DNA of 64,000 nucleotides from Flavobacterium sp. (GTDB taxonomy: Bacteria > Bacteroidota > Bacteroidia > Flavobacteriales > Flavobacteriaceae). The first letter of the stretch is position 1; every line of letters begins with the position of its first letter. Shown here piece after piece: positions 34,585 to 41,585 of this stretch. The stretch covers positions 1 to 64,000 of the forward strand of contig JACMPO010000243.1 in the NCBI GenBank assembly GCA_014377455.1. The letters run 5' to 3'. The notes below the pieces were generated by a model that searched no databases, was not told the DNA's origin, and worked only from the letters and a program-made list of their open reading frames with translations. The position numbers and the translations under genes are program-made.

Positions 34585-35328
34585 ATGAAAAATAAATTTC
34601 GATACTTAACAATACTTTTTTCGACGGTTTTCTTTTTGTCATGTAAACCGTCTGGTCAAATTGTAAAAAATGAAAATAACTTACAATCTAAATTAGTTGT
34701 TAAAGACGTAATGACTAAAGAAGAACAATCAAAACTAACTCCAGATCAAGTTCTTCAACAGTTTATTGAAGGAAATAAACGATTTCAAAGTGGGATTATA
34801 ACTTACAGAGATTTTAGTGAGCAAGCTAAAAAATCAGCACCAGGTCAATTTCCTAAAGCTATGGTTTTAAGCTGTATAGATAGTCGCGTGCCTGTAGAAG
34901 ATGTTTTCGATCAAGGTTTAGGAGATGTTTTTGTAGGAAGAGTAGCAGGAAATATTGTAAATGAAGATCTTTTAGGTAGTATGGAATTTGCTTGTAAAGT
35001 AGCAGGAGCAAAGCTTATTTTGGTTATGGGACATCAGCATTGTGGTGCAATTAAAGGTGCTATTGATGATGTGAAACTTGGAAATCTTACTGAATTGCTC
35101 ACAAAAATTAAACCAGCTGTCATAAAAAGTGCAGACTTTAAAGGAGAAAAAAGTATTAAAAATGATGCCTATGTAAAATATGTGTCTGAAAATAATGTGC
35201 GATTAACCTTAGATAATATAAGACTAAAAAGTCCAATATTAAAAGAAATGGAAGCTAAAGGAGAAATCAAAATTGTTGGTGCATTTTATCGTTTAACAGA
35301 TGGTACATTAGAAATAATTAATTATTAA
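34585..35328 (+). CDS. Lipoprotein beta-carbonic anhydrase
   Basis: This 247-residue protein has a lipoprotein signal (MKNKFRYLTILFSTVFFLSC) with the lipobox Cys at residue 20. A linker and a beta-carbonic anhydrase domain follow. Zinc ligands lie in LSCIDSRVPVED (near residue 94) and MGHQHCGAIKGA (near residue 151). It should be anchored at the periplasmic face of the inner or outer membrane, converting CO2 to bicarbonate outside the cytoplasm. I choose the ATG at 34585 over a TTG six bases upstream. It follows sbtA closely and ends the operon; oxyR downstream has its own promoter. Confidence 0.93.
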   Translation: MKNKFRYLTILFSTVFFLSCKPSGQIVKNENNLQSKLVVKDVMTKEEQSKLTPDQVLQQFIEGNKRFQSGIITYRDFSEQAKKSAPGQFPKAMVLSCIDSRVPVEDVFDQGLGDVFVGRVAGNIVNEDLLGSMEFACKVAGAKLILVMGHQHCGAIKGAIDDVKLGNLTELLTKIKPAVIKSADFKGEKSIKNDAYVKYVSENNVRLTLDNIRLKSPILKEMEAKGEIKIVGAFYRLTDGTLEIINY

Positions 35329-35372
35329 AAAAATAAAAATAAATCGCTACTATAAATTAAACTGATAGTTTT

Positions 35373-35380
35373 TATATTTG
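35373..35380 (+). promoter_or_regulatory. -7 motif for oxyR
   Basis: TATATTTG fits TAnnTTTG, 20 bases before the oxyR ATG. Confidence 0.6.
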
Positions 35381-35400
35381 CATAATTAATTACTATAAAA

Positions 35401-36342
35401 ATGACAATTACACAATTGCAATATGTATTGGCGGTAGCAGAATACAAAAATTTTACTTTGGCTGCAGAAAAATGCTTTGTTACACAGCCTACTTTGAGTA
35501 TGCAAATTCAAAAAATAGAAGATGAGTTGGGTATTCTCATTTTTGATAGAAGTAAAAAGCCAATTCAATTAACAGACATTGGATTAAAAATAGTGAATCA
35601 AGCTAAAAATATCGTAAATGAGGTCGATAGAATTCAAGATATAGTACAACATCAAAAAGGTTTTATAGGAGGCGAATTTAGATTAGGAATTATCCCAACA
35701 GTTATGCCAACACTTTTACCCATGTTTTTGAATAATTTTATAAAAAAATACCCAAAAGTAAAACTCATCATCGAAGAGTTAAATACAGATGAAATTATAA
35801 AACGACTACATAATGGACACATAGATGCGGCAATTGCTGCAACGCCATTAAATGAAGAAAAAATTAAAGAAGTGGTACTTTATTTTGAACCATTTATGGC
35901 CTATGTTCCTGAAAATAATTCCATATTTAAAAAAACTGAAATAGAAGTCAATGATTTAAATTTAGACGAAATTTTATTGCTACAAGATGGACATTGTTTT
36001 AGGGATGGCATATTAAATTTGTGTAAAAACAATGAAAAACAAAACAAATCTAATTTTCAACTTGAAAGTGGCAGTTTCGAAACTTTAATAAAACTTGCTG
36101 ACGAAGGTCTTGGAATTACCTTACTACCTTTTCTTCATACTTTGGATTTGAACGAAAAAAATAAATCGAAATTACGACATTTTAAAGAGCCTAAACCAGC
36201 TCGAGAAGTGAGTTTAATATATCCTAAAACAGAACTTAAAATTCACATTATTGATGCTTTAAGAACTACAATTGCAGGCGTAGTGAAAGGGGCAATAGTT
36301 TTTCAAAATGTTGAAATTATAAGTCCTAAATCTATTAAATAA
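35401..36342 (+). CDS. oxyR: Peroxide-sensing LysR regulator OxyR
   Basis: This 313-residue LysR regulator has an N-terminal HTH (ITQLQYVLAVAEYKNFTLAA, TQPTLSMQIQKIEDELG). Its effector domain has the pair of cysteines used in OxyR: LLQDGHCFRDGILNLC (near residue 194) matches the region of the two redox Cys of E. coli OxyR, spaced nine residues apart. It likely activates catalase, Dps or AhpC genes on peroxide stress. It is transcribed alone and is next to, but not part of, the bicarbonate operon. Confidence 0.9.
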   Translation: MTITQLQYVLAVAEYKNFTLAAEKCFVTQPTLSMQIQKIEDELGILIFDRSKKPIQLTDIGLKIVNQAKNIVNEVDRIQDIVQHQKGFIGGEFRLGIIPTVMPTLLPMFLNNFIKKYPKVKLIIEELNTDEIIKRLHNGHIDAAIAATPLNEEKIKEVVLYFEPFMAYVPENNSIFKKTEIEVNDLNLDEILLLQDGHCFRDGILNLCKNNEKQNKSNFQLESGSFETLIKLADEGLGITLLPFLHTLDLNEKNKSKLRHFKEPKPAREVSLIYPKTELKIHIIDALRTTIAGVVKGAIVFQNVEIISPKSIK

Positions 36343-36385
36343 GCATAAAAAAAAAAGCTTTTTTACTCCTTTTTTTAATAAACTA

Positions 36386-36601
36386 TCAAGCTACACCTTT
36401 ATTTATATCATTCATTTCTGTTAGACAACTTCTTAGTTCTGGTTTATTTGTCGTAAAATATGACAACCAAACATGAAGTTGGTCTATCTCGTAAGGCAAT
36501 AAACTTTTTACAGCTTTTCTTAGCTGTCTTTTAAATCGATCTGGATCAAAGCTCACACTTTCTAATTCAGATTTAGTGTAATCGTACATCATTCTAGACA
36601 T
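36386..36601 (-). CDS. Small conserved protein, paralogue A
   Basis: This 71-residue protein (begins MSRMMYDYTKSELESVSFDP) has no family I can name. It is about half identical to the gene at 36807-37004. Shared are SR[ML][IM]YDY.KS.LE.VSFD, a central helix, LLPYEI..L..WL and KPELR.CL. Both are soluble and basic-acidic mixed, suited to protein or nucleic-acid binding. A promoter motif lies at 36642-36649. It is convergent with oxyR. Confidence 0.8.
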   Translation of the reverse strand: MSRMMYDYTKSELESVSFDPDRFKRQLRKAVKSLLPYEIDQLHVWLSYFTTNKPELRSCLTEMNDINKGVA

Positions 36602-36641
36602 AATTTTAAGATTTAGGGGTTATCTTTAATTTATTTGTACT

Positions 36642-36649
36642 CAAAAATA
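36642..36649 (-). promoter_or_regulatory. -7 motif for small paralogue A
   Basis: TATTTTTG on the minus strand fits TAnnTTTG, about 40 bases before the ATG. Confidence 0.5.
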
Positions 36650-36774
36650 CTAAAGAAAAGAATTCTGACCAAAATATTTTTTAATAAAATACCGATTAAG
36701 TGCATTTTTATACGATAATAAGTAAAAAATTATTTTTTTATTAAAAATTATCTTACGATTATAAAAATTAAAAA

Positions 36775-36802
36775 TAAAAAAGGAACCGTTTAAGTTCCTT
36801 TT
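36775..36802 (-). terminator. Intrinsic terminator of small paralogue B
   Basis: A hairpin AAAAGGAAC/GTTCCTTTT with loop CGTTTAA is followed on the minus strand by a T run, just after the stop of the gene at 36807. It separates the two paralogues into two transcripts. Confidence 0.8.
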
Positions 36803-36806
36803 AGTT

Positions 36807-37004
36807 TTATTTGTTGATGATCAGTAAACATTGCCTTAATTCTGGTTTTTCTTTAGTGAAATTAAGTAACCAAATGGTTAATTCTTCGATTTCGTAAGGT
36901 AAGAGCATTTTAATCGCTTTTTCTAATTCTTTACAGAATAGTTTTGTATCAAAACTTACTCTCTCCAAAACAGATTTTGAGTAATCATAAATTAATCTAG
37001 ACAT
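36807..37004 (-). CDS. Small conserved protein, paralogue B
   Basis: This 65-residue protein (begins MSRLIYDYSKSVLERVSFDT) is a paralogue of the 71-residue protein downstream. No domain assignment. The strict conservation of the N-terminal YDY..S..E.VSFD and of LLPYEIE.L..WL suggests a shared fold and role. It has its own promoter motif (37054-37061) and terminator. Confidence 0.8.
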   Translation of the reverse strand: MSRLIYDYSKSVLERVSFDTKLFCKELEKAIKMLLPYEIEELTIWLLNFTKEKPELRQCLLIINK

Positions 37005-37053
37005 AAATTGGAGCTATTATGGTTGAAAAAAAATTAATTTAACAATTGTTTAT

Positions 37054-37061
37054 CAAATGTA
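37054..37061 (-). promoter_or_regulatory. -7 motif for small paralogue B
   Basis: TACATTTG on the minus strand fits TAnnTTTG, about 50 bases before the ATG. Confidence 0.5.
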
Positions 37062-37116
37062 ATTAAATTATTAATTTGTTGATTTTTTTAATAGTTAAAA
37101 TTACTTTAATAAAATT

Positions 37117-37779
37117 TTATTTTTTTTGCGCCCTTAACATTTCTCGTTTTCCTGGAGCTCCAGGTAATTTTTCTACGGAAAATCCTGACGATAACATTGC
37201 ATTTTTAATAGAAGTTCGGCAAGCATAAGTTACTAAAACTCCATTTTTTTTTAAAGCATTAAACATTTTTTTAAAAATAAATTCACTCCAAAGATTAGGT
37301 TGAGCATTATAACCAAAAGCATCGAAATAAATTAAATCAAATTTTTCAAAATCATTAATATCTTCAAATTTTTTTTCTAACTTTATTAATGAGAAATTTT
37401 GTGTTAGTTGATTTTTTTCTTCCCAATCACACTTATGTATTTTTTTAAAAATGGAATCTAAATTAGGACTATTAATTTGATTAACATAATTCATTCGAAA
37501 TGCTTCTTCTTGTAACACTGGAAAAGCCTCTACTCCAGTATAATCTATATGTTTAGATTTTTTTTCAGCTTCAACAAAAGTTACTAAAGCATTTAATCCA
37601 GTACCAAATCCAATTTCTAAAATTGCAATTCTATCTTGTGTAAATAAATCAAGTCCATTTTTTATGAAAACATGATTTGCCTCTTGAAGTGCACCGTGTT
37701 TAGAATGGTAACTTTCGTTTAAATCAGGCAAATAAATGGTGGTAGATCCGTCAGAAGTAATTTTTATTTCGCGTTGCAT
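37117..37779 (-). CDS. mnmD: tRNA (5-methylaminomethyl-2-thiouridine) methyltransferase, MnmD type
   Basis: This 220-residue SAM-dependent methyltransferase corresponds to the methyltransferase half of MnmC. It methylates 5-aminomethyl-2-thiouridine at the wobble base of tRNAs for Lys, Glu and Gln. AILEIGFGTGLNALVTFVEA (near residue 50) is the SAM site, and FDLIYFDAFGYNAQPNLW (near residue 147) and LVTYACRTSIKNA near the C terminus match the family. The oxidase half of MnmC is absent, as in other stand-alone MnmD proteins. It lies 3 bases after the cytochrome gene, so the two are co-transcribed. Confidence 0.9.
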   Translation of the reverse strand: MQREIKITSDGSTTIYLPDLNESYHSKHGALQEANHVFIKNGLDLFTQDRIAILEIGFGTGLNALVTFVEAEKKSKHIDYTGVEAFPVLQEEAFRMNYVNQINSPNLDSIFKKIHKCDWEEKNQLTQNFSLIKLEKKFEDINDFEKFDLIYFDAFGYNAQPNLWSEFIFKKMFNALKKNGVLVTYACRTSIKNAMLSSGFSVEKLPGAPGKREMLRAQKK

Positions 37780-37782
37780 CTT

Positions 37783-38223
37783 CTATTTTAAAAGCAGTTT
37801 TTTTATTTTTATTAATGGACCACCACATTTCCCTTGGTGGCAAGTAATACAAGCGTTAATCCCATTATTATAATTCTCTTTTACATTTCCAACGTTATAA
37901 TATAATTTTTTTTGAACTTCTATAAAATGAGCGGCGTTAGTTTTAAAAAAAGCATCATTATCTGATGGATCACTTAATTTTGATGTAAATATTTTATTAA
38001 AATATTCAGGAAAATTCTCAACTGCATCTCCTTTAATAATTCTGGCTTTTAGGCGCTTATTTTCAACATACATTTGTTCCATTAACATCGCCATTTCTGA
38101 CATTGCATACATTTTGAATTTTTTTTCAGTTAAATTCTCTACAACATTCATTTTTTTTACTTCGTTTCTTTTACAAGATGTAAGAATGAAACAACAAAAT
38201 GCCATGGTTAAAATGTATTTCAT
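37783..38223 (-). CDS. c-type cytochrome-like lipoprotein
   Basis: This 146-residue protein has a lipoprotein signal (MKYILTMAFCCFILTSCKRN) with a lipobox LTSC. A helical stretch follows, and near the C terminus the heme-attachment motif CITCH (in NACITCHQGKCGGP). It is expected to be a membrane-anchored mono-heme periplasmic protein. A second CGGP follows closely. The redox partner is unknown. It lies 9 bases after the DUF4920 gene and 3 before mnmD. Confidence 0.8.
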   Translation of the reverse strand: MKYILTMAFCCFILTSCKRNEVKKMNVVENLTEKKFKMYAMSEMAMLMEQMYVENKRLKARIIKGDAVENFPEYFNKIFTSKLSDPSDNDAFFKTNAAHFIEVQKKLYYNVGNVKENYNNGINACITCHQGKCGGPLIKIKKLLLK

Positions 38224-38232
38224 ATTTTAAAA

Positions 38233-38745
38233 TTATTTTTTTATGTAAACGCCACTTGCTTTAAAAGCATAAGTAATTTCTGGTTTAGTAATTTTATTTA
38301 TTTCTTCTTTCGATTTTCCAGCATCTTTAGCATAATGTTTAAGTTCATCTACAGTTACTACATCTATAAAAGCAATACCAGATACTATTCCCTGAGAATC
38401 GGCGGCATTTAATGGAACAAAAAAACCGTAATCTTTAAAGCGGACAAACGATTTTGTTTTATCATTCAAATCCATTTGCATCCAACATCCTTTTTTCTTG
38501 CAAACTTCTTTAATTTTAGAGGTAAATTTAACTGCTAAAGAATCTCCTTTTTTAAGACTCTTATACTTTTTTAACATCTGGTCTTTTGTAAGAATATTAT
38601 TTAACGAAAATTTCTCACCAAATAAAGCGTAGTCATAGGCATTTATTGTTGAAGTAGTATTTTTGGTTTTAGATTTTGTTTGAGCAGTTGCAGTAAAACT
38701 CGTTGTAAGTATTACTAAGAATACAAGCAAATTAATTTTTTTCAT
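38233..38745 (-). CDS. Exported DUF4920 protein
   Basis: This 170-residue protein has a signal peptide (MKKINLLVFLVILTTSFTATAQ). Its DUF4920 domain is recognised by KEVCKKKGCWMQMDL (near residue 93), SFVRFKDYGFFVPLNA and the C-terminal ITYAFKASGVYIKK. The Cys of CKKKGCWM are conserved and could be redox-active or bind metal. It is the first gene of the operon with the heme lipoprotein and mnmD; promoter motif at 38769-38776. Confidence 0.88.
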   Translation of the reverse strand: MKKINLLVFLVILTTSFTATAQTKSKTKNTTSTINAYDYALFGEKFSLNNILTKDQMLKKYKSLKKGDSLAVKFTSKIKEVCKKKGCWMQMDLNDKTKSFVRFKDYGFFVPLNAADSQGIVSGIAFIDVVTVDELKHYAKDAGKSKEEINKITKPEITYAFKASGVYIKK

Positions 38746-38768
38746 TTTTCTAGTTTTTTATATTATTA

Positions 38769-38776
38769 CAAAAATA
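38769..38776 (-). promoter_or_regulatory. -7 motif for the DUF4920-mnmD operon
   Basis: TATTTTTG on the minus strand fits TAnnTTTG, 23 bases before the ATG. Confidence 0.6.
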
Positions 38777-38910
38777 ATGAGTTATAAAAAACTAACGAGT
38801 ATAAAATCATTTTTTTTTAAAATTAGATGAAAATTAAACACAATTTTATTGATTTTAATATAAACATGCAAAAAAGAATTATTTAATTGTAAATATCATA
38901 AAATTACATT

Positions 38911-38918
38911 TAATTTTG
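38911..38918 (+). promoter_or_regulatory. Possible -7 motif for ilvE
   Basis: TAATTTTG fits TAnnTTTG but lies 107 bases before the ilvE ATG. It would give an AT-rich leader of about 100 bases without a recognisable riboswitch or leader peptide. Confidence 0.4.
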
Positions 38919-39025
38919 CATTAGTTTAGCAAAACAAGTTTTTTTATTATTAACCTACATAATTTTATGTAATTAATTCATATTGAATATATTACTTTAT
39001 AAATTTATTAATTTACTTGCTCAAT

Positions 39026-40093
39026 ATGAGTTTAAAAAATACAATCGAAATCGATATAGTTCAATCTACATCTTCAAAAATTGATACTGTTGATTTTGAA
39101 AATTTGGCATTTGGAAATGTTTTTACAGATCATATGTTATTATGTGATTTTAAAGAAAATACATGGCAAAAACCTATCATAAAACCTTATGAACCGTTTA
39201 TGATAGACCCATCGGCTAAAGTTTTTCATTATGGACAAGCTATATTTGAGGGAATGAAAGCTTACAAAGATGAGCAGGATGAAGTATGGCTTTTTAGACC
39301 TGAAGAAAATTTTGCACGATTTAATAATTCTGCTAAAAGAATGGCTATGCCAGAAGTTCCTAAAAGTGTTTTTATAGATGGCTTGAAAACTATTTTAGAA
39401 ATAGAGAAAGCATGGGTAAAAAAAGGATTAGGTAAAACACTTTACATCAGACCATTTATGATTGCAATTGGGTCTGGAGTAATCGCGCAACCATCAACTC
39501 AATATCGATTTATGATTATTCTTTCGCCAGCACGTTCTTATTATTCTGGTGAAGTAAAAGTTATAATTGCGGAACATTACAGTCGTGCAGCAAACGGCGG
39601 AATTGGAGCAGCAAAGGCAGCAGGAAACTATTCGGCTCAATTTTATCCCACCAAACTAGCAAATGACAAGGGTTTCCAACAAATTATTTGGACTGACGAT
39701 GCAACACATACAAAATTGGAAGAAGCAGGAACAATGAATGTGTTTTTTAGAATAAATGATACACTTCTTACGGCTCCAACGAGCGAACGTATTTTGGATG
39801 GAGTAACTAGAAAAAGTTTAATTGAAATTGCTAAACGTGAAGGAATAGAAGTGGATGTGCGTTCAGTTTTAGTCGATGAACTTGTAAATGCTGCCAAAGA
39901 TGGTTCTTTAAAAGAAATTTTTGGAGCAGGAACGGCTGCAGTTGTAAATCCTATTGTTGGTTTTTCATATCAAGATGTGTATTACGAATTACCCAAAATT
40001 GACAATTCGTTTGCAAAAAACTTAAAGGAAAAGTTAACTAATATTCAATATAAACTTGCCGATGATAGTTTTGGTTGGACTGTAAAAATTTAA
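39026..40093 (+). CDS. ilvE: Branched-chain amino acid aminotransferase
   Basis: This 355-residue fold-type IV PLP enzyme makes the last step to Val, Leu and Ile and the first step of their breakdown. FHYGQAIFEGMKAYKDE lies near residue 70. The PLP Lys is in GNYSAQFYPTKLANDKGF (near residue 206), with TNVFFRI-like and LDGVTRKSLIEIAKREG motifs after it. EIFGAGTAAVVNPIVGF lies near residue 292. The ATG at 39026 is chosen over a TTG nine bases upstream. A bidirectional terminator follows. Confidence 0.94.
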   Translation: MSLKNTIEIDIVQSTSSKIDTVDFENLAFGNVFTDHMLLCDFKENTWQKPIIKPYEPFMIDPSAKVFHYGQAIFEGMKAYKDEQDEVWLFRPEENFARFNNSAKRMAMPEVPKSVFIDGLKTILEIEKAWVKKGLGKTLYIRPFMIAIGSGVIAQPSTQYRFMIILSPARSYYSGEVKVIIAEHYSRAANGGIGAAKAAGNYSAQFYPTKLANDKGFQQIIWTDDATHTKLEEAGTMNVFFRINDTLLTAPTSERILDGVTRKSLIEIAKREGIEVDVRSVLVDELVNAAKDGSLKEIFGAGTAAVVNPIVGFSYQDVYYELPKIDNSFAKNLKEKLTNIQYKLADDSFGWTVKI

Positions 40094-40103
40094 ATTTTAA
40101 AGT

Positions 40104-40147
40104 GTAAAAAAAAGGCGATTTTCAGAAATGAAAATCGCCTTTTTTTG
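40104..40147. terminator. Bidirectional terminator between ilvE and the TPR gene
   Basis: A long perfect hairpin AAAGGCGATTTTC/GAAAATCGCCTTT with T and A runs on both sides ends both convergent genes. Confidence 0.9.
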
Positions 40148-40163
40148 TATTTTATAATATTAA

Positions 40164-41486
40164 TTACTCATTTTTTAAAGCTTTTACTTTATCTGTAAGT
40201 TCTAGAAAGCTGTATACAGATTTTAAATTTTGTTTAATCGTTTCGTTAGTTTTATCTAACTCATGTGCTTTTTCCAATAAAGGCAAAGCACTATTAAATA
40301 GATTTTGTCGTTCTAATTTAATTACGTTATAACGTTTCAAATCTTTTTCTGAATTGCCTAATTTGTTCATTTCTTCAACAATTTTTGCATCTGGTTTTAG
40401 TTTCAAATCGGCAAGATTTATGTAAGCATTTACATAATCAGGCTTTAATTCAATTACTTTAGCGTAGTATTTTTCGGCATCAGCAAATTGATTTGATGCA
40501 GCACTTACAATACCTAAATTAAAAATTAAATCTGCATCATTTGGATTAATTGCTAATGCTTCACCAATCGATTTTTTGTAACCTTCCATGTCCTTTAATT
40601 TGTACAAAAGGTCAGCTTGTGCAAGTATTATTGCAGTATCTTTAGGATTTTCTTTTTTAGCTTCAATTAATGCAGCTTTTGCCTCTTCATTTTGACCTTT
40701 TTGTACTAAAAGTGCTGCAATATTTTTATAAATTTCACCTTTTACGGATGGATTTTTTTCTTCTTTAGGATTAGAATGCGTTCCTAATAAAACTAGTTTA
40801 TCACGATCTGCTTTATTAGTAAAAGTTTCGTCTTTACCAGTAGCTTTGTTAATTGCAAGATAAGTTGTGCCTTCACCAGTATAATTTATAGATTTTAATT
40901 CTTGATAATATTGCAACGCTTTATCTGGATCTTCTGCATTAAGAGCATAGTTTGCAGCATAATATAATTTATCGGCATCTTTTTTATCTAGTTTGTATAT
41001 TGAGTACAAAATTTCCGAGGACTCTTTATATTTTTTGTCATTCCCCAGTTTTACAGCTATGTTTACTAATTCAGGTTTGTATGAAGTAATGGTTTCTAAA
41101 ATATCATCAGTCTGAATTTTTTTACCAGTTTTTTTCTCGTAGTCTAGTGTTGCATTTAATCCTTTTTCAAAATTTGAAATCGATGTTGGACTTAAGTTTT
41201 TAGCTACAATCATTTGTGCTTGAATTGCTGGTGTATTTTTATCCAAGGCGTTAAGTTCTAATACTGGAAGCATTGCTTTGTAAAAAGTAGCATAAACTTT
41301 ATCGCCTTCTTCTGTAGCTAAAGGTTCTACTTTTGACACCAATGCTTTATATTCAGCTAAATCAGCACCTTTTATTTCATCTTTAGCATAGATTTTTTTT
41401 AGTGCCTTGAGTTCCTCTTTTTGAGCATAAGTAAATCCTGAGATAATTAATGTTCCTGCAATAATTATTTTTTTTGTGTTTATCAT
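40164..41486 (-). CDS. Exported tetratricopeptide-repeat protein
   Basis: This 440-residue protein has a signal peptide (MINTKKIIIAGTLIISGFTYAQ) and several TPR units. Clear ones are seen around residues 190-220 (AANYALNAEDPDKALQYYQE), 260-330 (AALLVQKGQNEEAKAALIEA and IILAQADLLYKLKDMEGYKK) and 325-360 (LIFNLGIVSAASNQFADAEKYYAK). TPR proteins mediate protein contacts, here in the periplasm. It lies downstream of gyrA, a conserved flavobacterial arrangement as far as I recall. A terminator lies between them, so it may have its own promoter. Confidence 0.9.
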   Translation of the reverse strand: MINTKKIIIAGTLIISGFTYAQKEELKALKKIYAKDEIKGADLAEYKALVSKVEPLATEEGDKVYATFYKAMLPVLELNALDKNTPAIQAQMIVAKNLSPTSISNFEKGLNATLDYEKKTGKKIQTDDILETITSYKPELVNIAVKLGNDKKYKESSEILYSIYKLDKKDADKLYYAANYALNAEDPDKALQYYQELKSINYTGEGTTYLAINKATGKDETFTNKADRDKLVLLGTHSNPKEEKNPSVKGEIYKNIAALLVQKGQNEEAKAALIEAKKENPKDTAIILAQADLLYKLKDMEGYKKSIGEALAINPNDADLIFNLGIVSAASNQFADAEKYYAKVIELKPDYVNAYINLADLKLKPDAKIVEEMNKLGNSEKDLKRYNVIKLERQNLFNSALPLLEKAHELDKTNETIKQNLKSVYSFLELTDKVKALKNE

Positions 41487-41520
41487 TATTTCTTAGTTTT
41501 AAAATTTGATTATCTGATAA

Positions 41521-41568
41521 ACAAAAACCATACTAAATTTATTAATAAAATTAAAATATGGTTTTTGT
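41521..41568 (-). terminator. Probable terminator after gyrA
   Basis: Perfect 12-base arms ACAAAAACCATA and TATGGTTTTTGT enclose a 24-base AT-rich loop, directly downstream of gyrA on the minus strand. Confidence 0.55.
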
Positions 41569-41585
41569 GATTAAGTTTTTATTAG

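Noticed and set aside
28110-36342. Carboxysome or Calvin cycle locus
   Set aside because: There are bicarbonate genes and a CbbR-like regulator, but no Rubisco, phosphoribulokinase or shell protein genes.
36343-36380. Terminator after oxyR
   Set aside because: The A/T run AAAAGCTTTT is palindromic, but the stem is almost only A-T and too weak to call.
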